From NCBI GenBank assembly GCA_964651435.1, contig CAZYVU010000016.1, positions 1 to 58,036 of the forward strand: a stretch of 58,036 nt of DNA. The letters are read 5' to 3'. Shown piece by piece: positions 25,233-31,811 of the stretch. The translations under genes were made by a program, and so were the position numbers. The notes under the pieces were generated by a model. The model was not told the DNA's origin, made no database searches, and saw only the letters and a program-made list of their open reading frames with translations. The stretch is from CAZYVU01 sp964651435 (GTDB lineage: Bacteria > Desulfobacterota > Syntrophorhabdia > Syntrophorhabdales > CAYQXL01). Numbering within the stretch: the first letter of the stretch is position 1; each line of letters opens with the position of its first letter.

Positions 25233-26804
25233 ATGCACAGAGTGGTTGTGATAGGTGCCGGCCTTGCGGGAATGGTGGCTGCGATTGAGGCGGCCGGAGC
25301 GGGGGCAGACGTTCTGCTCGTTGACAGGGGATCCGTCGGCATCGGCACCAACTCGGCCATGGCAAACGGGGTGTTTGCCGGCCCCACCGTTTCCCACGGA
25401 GAGGCAGAGTACGTCGCCGACACCATGCGCATCGGCAGGGAGATCAACAAGAAGACGATGGTTGAGGCAGCCGCACGCGGGATGGCAAGCGGCATGAAGC
25501 TGCTGCGCTCAACGGGCCTCGACATAGCCGAAGGGGCGGGTACCTATTCCGTCAGATCGCCTGACCCAAGTGTCATCCCGGGGATAACACTTGTTCGAAA
25601 GGTCGCCGAAGCCGTCCGGAATCTCGCCGGGGTGGGCATCGTCAGCGGATTCTACATTACGGAACTCATCAGAGAGCATGGTTGCGTCTGCGGGATACGG
25701 GGCTTTGACCGGAGAGGCGAAGAGACCACCGTACCAGCCGGGGCGGTAATCCTGGCGACGGGCGGCGCGGGCGCCGTATATTTGAAGAACGACAATCAGA
25801 AAACGATCATGGGCCAGGGATACCGCCTGGCGGCCATGGCCGGTTTAGACCTATGGGACATGGAATTTGTTCAGTACTTCCCCCTTGTCCTCGCCGAACC
25901 CCGCCTGCCGTCGATGATTATCTTTCCCCCTTACAATGACGCCATCGAGCTGAAAAACAGTGCGGGGGAAGACATTATACGAAAGCATGGCCTCGGCAAC
26001 ATCAACGAGGCCTCCGTGAAGAAACGGGATCAGTTCTCCGCCATTCTCTTCCGCGAGCTCCAGTCAGGCCCCGTTCTCATGGACTTCCGGAAGGTTCCGG
26101 CGGGAATGTGGGAGAAACACCCGTTGAGCCTCCTTGCCAGGTTGAAATACGACTTCACGGCGCGGCCCGTTACGGTTTCGCCGGCCACACACTTTTTTAT
26201 GGGCGGAGTGAGAACCACCGAGAAGGCCGAGACGGACGTTCCGGGCCTCTTTGCATGCGGCGAAGTAGTTGCGGGCCTGCACGGGGCGAACCGACGCGGA
26301 GGCAACGCCTTAACGGAGTGCATTGTCTTTGGTGCCGCCGCGGGCAGAAACGCGGCGAGGTTCGCTTTTGAGAGCAAGGGCCGCCCCGGCACAAAGCCGC
26401 GGGGCGCACCGGCCAGTGCGTTGTCACAGGGCAGCGGCGGGGATGCGGCGGGGGACTTGCGGACGATACGAAGGAGGATTCGTGAGACTGCGTGGCGGAA
26501 GGCGGGTGTCGTCAGAACGGCAGAGGAGATGACGGAAGGGCTTGCAGAGATTTGTCAGGTGAGGCGGATGCTCGACGCGGTGCAGCCGCGAAAGGATCAG
26601 GAGCTAAGGCTCAGGCTCGACCTCGAAAGCGCAGCCTTTACCGTCCAGGCCATCCTGACGGCAAGCCTCGGCAGAAAGGAAAGCAGGGGCAGCTTCCTCC
26701 GGGAAGACTTTCCCGGAGAAGACAAGGACCGCTGGAAGAAGAACTCCTGCTTGAAATACGAGAAGGGAAGCGGCACGTTTACTCTCACCTTCGGCACTGT
26801 CTGA
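25233..26804 (+). CDS. Fumarate reductase/succinate dehydrogenase-like FAD flavoprotein
   Basis: FAD-dependent oxidoreductase of 523 residues in the superfamily of SdhA/FrdA and L-aspartate oxidase. It has the dinucleotide fold VVVIGAGLAGMVAAIEAA at the N-terminus, a TNSAMANGVF flavin segment, VILATGGAGAVY in the middle, and GLHGANRRGGNALTECIVFG, which contains the arginine used in proton transfer. The HFFMGG stretch corresponds to the substrate histidine region. Its C-terminal helical domain is present but short. No iron-sulfur or membrane-anchor subunit adjoins, so it probably works alone or with an unlinked partner. Substrate unknown. A promoter with an extended -10 lies upstream. Confidence 0.82.
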   Translation: MHRVVVIGAGLAGMVAAIEAAGAGADVLLVDRGSVGIGTNSAMANGVFAGPTVSHGEAEYVADTMRIGREINKKTMVEAAARGMASGMKLLRSTGLDIAEGAGTYSVRSPDPSVIPGITLVRKVAEAVRNLAGVGIVSGFYITELIREHGCVCGIRGFDRRGEETTVPAGAVILATGGAGAVYLKNDNQKTIMGQGYRLAAMAGLDLWDMEFVQYFPLVLAEPRLPSMIIFPPYNDAIELKNSAGEDIIRKHGLGNINEASVKKRDQFSAILFRELQSGPVLMDFRKVPAGMWEKHPLSLLARLKYDFTARPVTVSPATHFFMGGVRTTEKAETDVPGLFACGEVVAGLHGANRRGGNALTECIVFGAAAGRNAARFAFESKGRPGTKPRGAPASALSQGSGGDAAGDLRTIRRRIRETAWRKAGVVRTAEEMTEGLAEICQVRRMLDAVQPRKDQELRLRLDLESAAFTVQAILTASLGRKESRGSFLREDFPGEDKDRWKKNSCLKYEKGSGTFTLTFGTV

Positions 26805-26874
26805 CAACGGGATCGCAGCCCAAGGGCCGACTCGGGAAGACGCTGCGGCCAACCGCCGTCGACAACGGTCTTAT

Positions 26875-27000
26875 CTACAGGGCAGTGGTGGCCACCGACA
26901 GTCCGCGCAGGCCTTTTTCGTAGAGAGAGACTATTATCCCCGCCGCCATAAGAAAGAGCAAGACCTCCGCGATCAGCATCGTCATGCCGTCGATAAACAT
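26875..27000 (-). CDS. Possible 41-residue membrane peptide
   Basis: A short frame beginning MFIDGMTML and continuing AEVLLFLMAAGIIVSLYEKG, with one convincing membrane helix and a positively charged segment after it. It lies in the gap between convergent genes. There is no clear ribosome-binding site and I know no family, so it may be chance. Confidence 0.22.
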   Translation of the reverse strand: MFIDGMTMLIAEVLLFLMAAGIIVSLYEKGLRGLSVATTAL

Positions 27001-27059
27001 ATGACGGTGAGCGGGAGCGCCGCTTCGCGCAGCACCCGCCTGGCGTCATAGCGGTAAAA

Positions 27060-27776
27060 TTACAGCCTTTCATAAATACATGCGGGCAACAGCTTTATGA
27101 CCCAGGCTACCAGTGCCCAGCGCCGTGTAATATAGGCGCCGGTCTTTTTTCGTTTGATGGCTTGGTATATTTGCATAGCAGCCTTTCCCGGCTCGGCAGC
27201 CCAGAAAATACCTTCTCCTTTTGCCATTGCCGTACGAACAAAACCGGGTTTTATGTCAGTGAGTGTAATTGGCAGTCCGGACTTCCTAACCTTTTGGCGA
27301 AGCCCTTCCAGATAGTTGGATTCAAATGCCTTTGAAGCGTTATAGGCTGGAGACTCTCTACCGCCCCGCAACGCCGCGATTGACGATATACCCACAAGAT
27401 GCCCGCGACCCTTTTCCGTAAAATGGTCCATAGCAACATTAGCGAGAGCAGCAAACCCGGTAACGTTCGTTCTTATGGTCTCCTCTTCCACGTGCCAATT
27501 GAGTTCATTGTTAATATCACCGGTACCGGCGCTGATCACGACAAGATCCACGCCGCCCATTTCTCCTATGAACGCTCTTAGAGTCTCCATTGCCGACCCG
27601 GCGTCGGCGACGTCGATTCCCTTAGCAAGTAATCGTCCTTCTGCGCCCATACACAGCTTATTTAAGAGCTCTACCCGTCGTGCCATAACGCCGACAATGT
27701 ACCCGTTCCTCGACAATATTCTGGCCAACTCGTAGCCCATCCCGGAGCTGGCGCCGATGATGATTGCTTTTTCCAT
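27060..27776 (-). CDS. Short-chain dehydrogenase/reductase
   Basis: NAD(P)-dependent oxidoreductase of 238 residues. IIIGASSGMGYELA is the dinucleotide-binding motif; VVISAGTGDI replaces the usual NNAG; GISSIAAL has the catalytic serine and SPAYNASKAFESNYL the Tyr-x3-Lys pair; LTDIKPGFVRT follows. The tail (KTGAYITRRWALVAWVIKLLP) is hydrophobic and suggests membrane association, as in lipid-modifying SDRs. Hand-counted GC in three 60-base lines is 45-50%, below the neighbours, hinting at recent acquisition. ATG 27776 is preceded by gggagaag. Substrate unknown. Confidence 0.85.
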   Translation of the reverse strand: MEKAIIIGASSGMGYELARILSRNGYIVGVMARRVELLNKLCMGAEGRLLAKGIDVADAGSAMETLRAFIGEMGGVDLVVISAGTGDINNELNWHVEEETIRTNVTGFAALANVAMDHFTEKGRGHLVGISSIAALRGGRESPAYNASKAFESNYLEGLRQKVRKSGLPITLTDIKPGFVRTAMAKGEGIFWAAEPGKAAMQIYQAIKRKKTGAYITRRWALVAWVIKLLPACIYERL

Positions 27777-28248
27777 CCTATGCTTCTCCCATAGCAAAAA
27801 CTCAGTTCAAGGACGCCTCCGGGTCCCCCGCGGTCTGTATAGGGGCAATCATATCAGACTGTCGGCCGTCCAGGCAAACGTTCTCGACCGGTATCGCCTG
27901 AGGTGCAGCAAACCTAACAACCATTACCATGGACGGGGGCCTGTGGTCACCCGGCCTGATTCGTGTCTCGACAACGGGGGGACCCTCGATGCAGCCTCTC
28001 GCATCGACGCATAGCAGGAAGTGCCCGCGGCACACATTCACCGGTTCTGCGATACGCGGCCACAGGTTTGCAGGCCACGAGCAAGCCGTAGATCCGCCCA
28101 TGCGGGCCGGGAAAATGGCCTCCCACAGGGCCCTCGCACATTCTTGCGGGCGGCAAAGAGCACCAGTGACGCGAGAAGAAACGAACCTCCGCGCAGCAAA
28201 CTACCTGGAATCACCCCGATTGAATATGCAACAGGCAGCCGGCGACAG
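27777..28248. other. Intergenic stretch, no gene supported
   Basis: Holds only weak open frames. The largest on the minus strand (27802-28101) has no recognisable motifs and no good ribosome-binding site. A hydrophobic stretch read in another minus frame (near 28150-28200, GGSFLLASLVLFAARK) may be a remnant of a decayed gene, but this is speculative. Confidence 0.4.
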
Positions 28249-29130
28249 CTAAAAGTTGAATATGAAATTGGCGCCGTACACAAAAACCGTACCCAGATAT
28301 CCGTTGGGGTTGTAGGAAATGGGTCCGTAATGGCGCCTCGCGTCCCCCGAAAGGGGAAACCAGTACTGGGCCATGGGCTGGAAGACAAGCTCCTTCGTAA
28401 TGGGAATGTTGAGGGCCGCCTTCACCATTCCGTCGTGGAATGCCTTATATTTCGGGCCCGAATAGCCCCCGGTCGCGGTATCGTACGTCTGCCAGTATTT
28501 TCCCTGGCCCCACATGTAGGCCGCCGATCCGGCCACGTCAAGAGTGATGCCCTTCTCCTTGTAAACGTCGAAGGAATGGGCGAGGGCGACATTAATATAG
28601 GTTCCAGGGTAGGAATTAATATCCTGGTAGAATGTAATGACCGGCCGGCCCGGCACATCCCACGCCGCCCCGATGAACAGTTCTTCCGTCTGCTCGGCAT
28701 ACTGCAGATTGTAGTAGATGTAGCCTCCCGTGAGGGCAAGCCTTCCGAGGCTGTAGGTGTAGCTCAGGGTCAGGTCCGTTTCGTCCCACCACTTGTGCCC
28801 CTCCTTCCCGTACGCTTCGGGATAGAAGGACTGTGTGCCGTGGGCATTTGTATCCATATTTCCCCAAAACGTGGCTGCAAAACCTTTATAAGATGCCGAG
28901 AGCGCGGGTTGTATGACCATGCTCCCCCGGCTCAGCTCATATCCGCGGAAGATGTATCGATTGAAGAACCCCAGGGCAGCCGATCCGACTACCTTGTCCT
29001 CCGCCGGCTTTTCATCGGTCTTATCCGGGCGGCCTGCAGGACCCTCGAGCTTCACCTCCTCGCACAGGGCCACTCCATACAAACCGACAACCATCAGAAC
29101 AACGAGAACGACATCAATTAAAAACCTCAT
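28249..29130 (-). CDS. Outer-membrane beta-barrel protein, TorF/Gcw_chp-like
   Basis: A 293-residue exported protein. The signal peptide (MRFLIDVVLVVLMVVGLYGVALC) is followed by a charged linker and then alternating beta strands: LGFFNRYIFRGYELSRG, LSASYKGFAATFWGNMDT, LTLSYTYSLGRLALTGGYIYY and a final VFVYGANFIFNF. The closing aromatic strand is typical of an outer-membrane barrel. The RYIFRGYELSRG pattern recalls the putative porins called TorF or Gcw_chp. The start at 29130 has a perfect aggaggtg. It is separated from the sigma factor gene by a terminator and an inverted repeat, so it is probably its own unit. Substrate unknown. Confidence 0.72.
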   Translation of the reverse strand: MRFLIDVVLVVLMVVGLYGVALCEEVKLEGPAGRPDKTDEKPAEDKVVGSAALGFFNRYIFRGYELSRGSMVIQPALSASYKGFAATFWGNMDTNAHGTQSFYPEAYGKEGHKWWDETDLTLSYTYSLGRLALTGGYIYYNLQYAEQTEELFIGAAWDVPGRPVITFYQDINSYPGTYINVALAHSFDVYKEKGITLDVAGSAAYMWGQGKYWQTYDTATGGYSGPKYKAFHDGMVKAALNIPITKELVFQPMAQYWFPLSGDARRHYGPISYNPNGYLGTVFVYGANFIFNF

Positions 29131-29209
29131 GATGCACCTCCTAAAAATATAGATATGAGCGTAGGCTTGACCGGGCAAAAGGGGGAAAGGAGAGCCCCGG
29201 GAAATGCAA

Positions 29210-29251
29210 CAGGGGCGTCTCCGAGCCCTCTACGGCCCAAAGACGCCCCTG
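29210..29251. repeat. 11-bp perfect inverted repeat upstream of the barrel gene
   Basis: CAGGGGCGTCT (29210-29220) pairs with AGACGCCCCTG (29241-29251) around a 20-base loop. It sits in the leader region of the outer-membrane barrel gene (minus strand), about 80 bases before its start. It lacks a T-run and could be an operator or RNA structure. Confidence 0.5.
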
Positions 29252-29266
29252 TCTCTTGGTCGCAAC

Positions 29267-29308
29267 AAAAAAATGGCATCCGTTCCTCTGGACGCCACCG
29301 TCATGCCA
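29267..29308 (-). terminator. Intrinsic terminator after the nadE-sigma unit
   Basis: On the minus strand TGGCAT (29303-29308) pairs with ATGCCA (29274-29279), with a minor inner TCC/GGA pair, followed by seven T bases (29267-29273). It lies 65 bases beyond the sigma factor stop. Confidence 0.6.
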
Positions 29309-29372
29309 CTCTATTCACACTGCCTTGTGTGTGCCCTTACGCTGGGCGATGTCTCTACAAGTAGGGCGGGGC

Positions 29373-29921
29373 TTAGGCTGTCAACCGCTCCTCACCCGTA
29401 AACCTCACGTACTTGTCCTGAATACGCTTCCTGATCTTCCAGACCATCATGTGAGAAATGCCAAGCTTCTTGCCGATCTCGCGCATCGACATACCTTCGA
29501 GGAAAAGTTCCAGAATCTCCTTTTCTCTGAGGCTCAGGTGCCTTGAACAAAAGGCATCCACATCTATGGTGCTCATAAGGAAATCAAAGGGGCTTTCATC
29601 GTCTTCCACGGCAAGAAGCTCCTCAAGGCTCGTACCGTCCTCACCCACTGGGGTTGTCAGGCTCAGGATCGTTGCCTTTTCTTGCACGGTGCGGAGATAG
29701 TTCTTCAGATGGAAGTAACATCCCTGCAGGAGGTAGCTGTCCGTCTTGTCGCCCGTCTTTCCCTCCGTGAAGTCCGTCCACAGGTGGCACAGGGCCTCTT
29801 GATAGAGATCGTCGTCGTCAAAAAAGGAGTGATGTCCGTTGAGCCTTCGCGTGATCCGCTTCAGCGTCGGTCCTATCCTTCCAACGAGGATCTCAAAGGG
29901 TTTTTCAGGCTTACAAGCCAT
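29373..29921 (-). CDS. Sigma-70 family RNA polymerase sigma factor, ECF-like
   Basis: A 182-residue protein with sigma regions 2 and 4 only. Region 2 is seen in DDDDLYQEALCHLWTDF and the following helix FHLKNYLRTVQEK; region 4 in LSLREKEILELFLEGMSMRE and IGKKLGISHMMVWKIRKRI. An acidic linker (EELLAVEDDESPFD) joins them. No anti-sigma factor gene adjoins. It is 28 bases downstream of nadE and shares its orientation, so it may be co-transcribed with NAD synthetase and thus sit under the same attenuator. Its regulon is unknown. ATG 29921 is preferred over the longer start. Confidence 0.78.
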   Translation of the reverse strand: MACKPEKPFEILVGRIGPTLKRITRRLNGHHSFFDDDDLYQEALCHLWTDFTEGKTGDKTDSYLLQGCYFHLKNYLRTVQEKATILSLTTPVGEDGTSLEELLAVEDDESPFDFLMSTIDVDAFCSRHLSLREKEILELFLEGMSMREIGKKLGISHMMVWKIRKRIQDKYVRFTGEERLTA

Positions 29922-29949
29922 GGTCGAGCTACGCCTCCCCACCGCTTCA

Positions 29950-31650
29950 CTACCCCCTGTACCGGTTTGTTATGGGTACCCGCCTATCCTTTCCGAAGGC
30001 CTTGGGGGTGATCTTGATGCCGGGCGGCGCCTGCCGCCTCTTGTATTCGCTCAGCTCCACCATGCGCACAACCCTGTCAACGACCTCTGCGTTCATTCCG
30101 GCGGCCACCATGGAGTGGGCACTCTTGTCCTGCTCCACGTACGCCTTCAGTATGGGGTCCAGCTCTTCATAGGGTGGAAGGCTGTCGCTATCCTTCTGAT
30201 CCGGTTTTAGTTCGGCCGTCGGCTCCTTGGTAAGAATCCGGCTGGGGATGACGGGGCGTATCCGGTTTATGTAGGTGCAGAGCCTATACACAAGTGTTTT
30301 GGGCACATCCTTGATAAGCGCGAAGCCGCCCGCCATGTCTCCGTAGAGGGTGGCATAGCCAACGCTCATCTCCGACTTGTTCCCCGTCGTAAGGACAAGC
30401 CAGCCGAACTTGTTCGAAAGCGCCATGAGGAGGTTGCCCCGAATGCGCGCCTGGATGTTTTCCTCAGCGGTGTCCGGCTCGCGGTCCGAAAAAAGAGGCT
30501 GCAAGGTATGGGCGTATGCGTCGTAAACGGCATTAATGGGGAGAGAATAAAGCGGGACACCAAGGTTACCCGCCAGCTCCCGTGCGTCCTCCTCCGACTC
30601 CCTGGAGGTATACGGCGATGGCATGAAGACGGTGATTACGTTGTCCGGCCCGAGACAGTCGGCGGCTATGGCGGCCACAAGGGCCGAGTCTATGCCGCCA
30701 CTGAGGCCGATGACCACCTTCTTGAAGCCGTTCTTGGTCACATAGTCGCCAAGTCCCATCCGCAGGGCCTCGAAGACTTCGGCCACAGGCTTCAGCGGCT
30801 TCGGCTCCTCCCTGCTCACGATCTGGCGCCGACGGACCGGCGGATCGTCATCGACAACGATGTGATGACCAGTCTCTCCTTTCGGCCTCCCTTCGTCCCT
30901 GCAGGGCACCAACCCACGGTGTATGTCTACGAGCAACAGATCTTCCCGGAAGGGAAAACCCGTCGTTATGAGATTGCCCTGGGGATTAAAAACAAGGCTC
31001 TGGCCGTCGAAGACCAGCTCGTCCTGTCCGCCCACAAGGTTCACATAAAAGACGAAGAGACCGTTCTCCACCGCCTGCCTGCGGACAATCTTTGCACGGA
31101 CCCTCATCTTGCCGGCGTGAAAGGGGGATGCGTTGATGTTAAGGATTACCTTGGCCCCCAGGGAGGCCTGCACTTTCGTGGGCCCCTCTGCAAACCAGAT
31201 GTCCTCGCAGATGTTGACGCCGAAGCACAGGTCGCCGTAACGAAACACGGGAATAGCCGACCCCGCCTGGAAGTATCGCTTCTCGTCAAAAACGCCGTAG
31301 TTGGGAAGCAATATCTTCCTGTAAACTCCATGAATGAGCCCCCGGCAGGTCACTGCCGCCGCGTTATAGAGATGATGCCCTTGGCGATCTACAAACCCGA
31401 TAACGGCCACGATGTCGCCGAGCGCCCCGGCAAGAGAACCGAGGGCGTCAAGGTTGTCCTTCACAAACTTGGGTTTAAGAAGAAGGTCCTCTGGGGGGTA
31501 GCCGGTGATGGCCAGTTCAGGAAAGACGACAATGTCGGCCCCCAGGGCGCGGGCCCTCTCTGCATTTTCAGTGATTTTTCTGCAATTACCCGGTAGATCG
31601 CCGACGGTACAATTGATCTGAGCCACTGCTATACGCCACTTTTCAGTCAA
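29950..31650 (-). CDS. nadE: Glutamine-hydrolysing NAD synthetase
   Basis: Catalyses the last step of NAD synthesis, amidating deamido-NAD with ammonia taken from glutamine and using ATP. The 566-residue protein has an N-terminal nitrilase-type glutaminase, with Glu in FPELAITGYPP near 43, Lys in YRKILLPNYGVF and Cys in GVNICEDIWF near 147. The C-terminal synthetase carries the pyrophosphatase loop GLSGGIDSALVAA near 315 and later TGNKSEMSVGYATLYGD. I start it at the TTG at 31650, backed by GAGGAG (31658-31663). A TTG at 31683 is in frame but lies inside a terminator hairpin and has no such site. Transcription is probably controlled by the leader described at 31669-31811. Confidence 0.93.
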   Translation of the reverse strand: MTEKWRIAVAQINCTVGDLPGNCRKITENAERARALGADIVVFPELAITGYPPEDLLLKPKFVKDNLDALGSLAGALGDIVAVIGFVDRQGHHLYNAAAVTCRGLIHGVYRKILLPNYGVFDEKRYFQAGSAIPVFRYGDLCFGVNICEDIWFAEGPTKVQASLGAKVILNINASPFHAGKMRVRAKIVRRQAVENGLFVFYVNLVGGQDELVFDGQSLVFNPQGNLITTGFPFREDLLLVDIHRGLVPCRDEGRPKGETGHHIVVDDDPPVRRRQIVSREEPKPLKPVAEVFEALRMGLGDYVTKNGFKKVVIGLSGGIDSALVAAIAADCLGPDNVITVFMPSPYTSRESEEDARELAGNLGVPLYSLPINAVYDAYAHTLQPLFSDREPDTAEENIQARIRGNLLMALSNKFGWLVLTTGNKSEMSVGYATLYGDMAGGFALIKDVPKTLVYRLCTYINRIRPVIPSRILTKEPTAELKPDQKDSDSLPPYEELDPILKAYVEQDKSAHSMVAAGMNAEVVDRVVRMVELSEYKRRQAPPGIKITPKAFGKDRRVPITNRYRG

Positions 31651-31668
31651 AACAGGTCTCCTCGTAAC

Positions 31669-31712
31669 AAAAAAGGCGTCCAAAGTATCCCCGAAGGGTT
31701 ACCCAGACGCCT
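31669..31712 (-). terminator. Intrinsic terminator (attenuator) before nadE
   Basis: On the minus strand AGGCGTC (31706-31712) pairs with GACGCCT (31674-31680). Inside are GTA/TAC and CCC/GGG pairs capped by a TTCG tetraloop, and the hairpin is followed by a T-tract (31669-31673). It ends just upstream of the nadE ribosome-binding site, so it would abort nadE transcription unless prevented. Confidence 0.8.
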
Positions 31713-31730
31713 TAGTCTTTGCGTTTCGTT

Positions 31731-31769
31731 AAGCTCAACGCCGTGAGCTTAAAGACTTCACTGTCTTTA
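31731..31769 (-). promoter_or_regulatory. Tandem hexaloop hairpins, candidate ANTAR target RNA
   Basis: Two adjacent hairpins in the nadE leader, read on the minus strand. P1 has stem TAAAGAC/GTCTTTA (31750-31769) with loop AGTGAA, which has A at position 1 and G at position 4 as in known ANTAR sites. P2 has stem AAGCTCA/TGAGCTT (31731-31750) with six-base loop CGGCGT, which does not fit that rule. The 3' arm of P1 (GTCTTT) can instead pair with AAAGAC at 31715-31720, enclosing P2. The P2 loop repeats the GGCGT core of the terminator 5' arm. These alternatives suggest a switch; function is inferred. Confidence 0.6.
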
Positions 31770-31782
31770 GCTTTCCAGTATA

Positions 31783-31811
31783 ATTGTAGGTTCTTTAGGG
31801 AACCTTGTCAA
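31783..31811 (-). promoter_or_regulatory. Near-consensus promoter for the nadE leader
   Basis: Minus strand TTGACA (31806-31811), a 17-base spacer and TACAAT (31783-31788). The -35 overlaps the stop codon of the GAF-ANTAR gene. Transcription would begin near 31776, about seven bases before hairpin P1, giving a leader of about 126 bases. Confidence 0.75.
31788..31805. repeat. Dyad in the nadE promoter spacer
   Basis: AGGTTC-N6-GAACCT fills the interval between the -35 and -10 hexamers almost exactly. It could be an operator. In transcripts reading through from the GAF-ANTAR gene it would form a third hairpin, also with a six-base loop. Confidence 0.5.

Noticed and set aside
27802..28101. 99-codon minus-strand frame
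   Set aside because: No recognisable motif and no convincing ribosome-binding site; kept only as part of the intergenic note.
30508..31596. Plus-strand open frame of 362 codons
   Set aside because: Antisense to nadE, which is unmistakable.
31651..31683. nadE start at the upstream TTG (31683)
   Set aside because: That codon lies in the terminator hairpin and has no ribosome-binding site; TTG 31650 has GAGGAG at proper spacing.
31650..31776. nadE leader as an NAD-binding riboswitch
   Set aside because: I could not match it to the NAD riboswitch patterns I remember; the adjacent ANTAR gene and paired hexaloops fit better.
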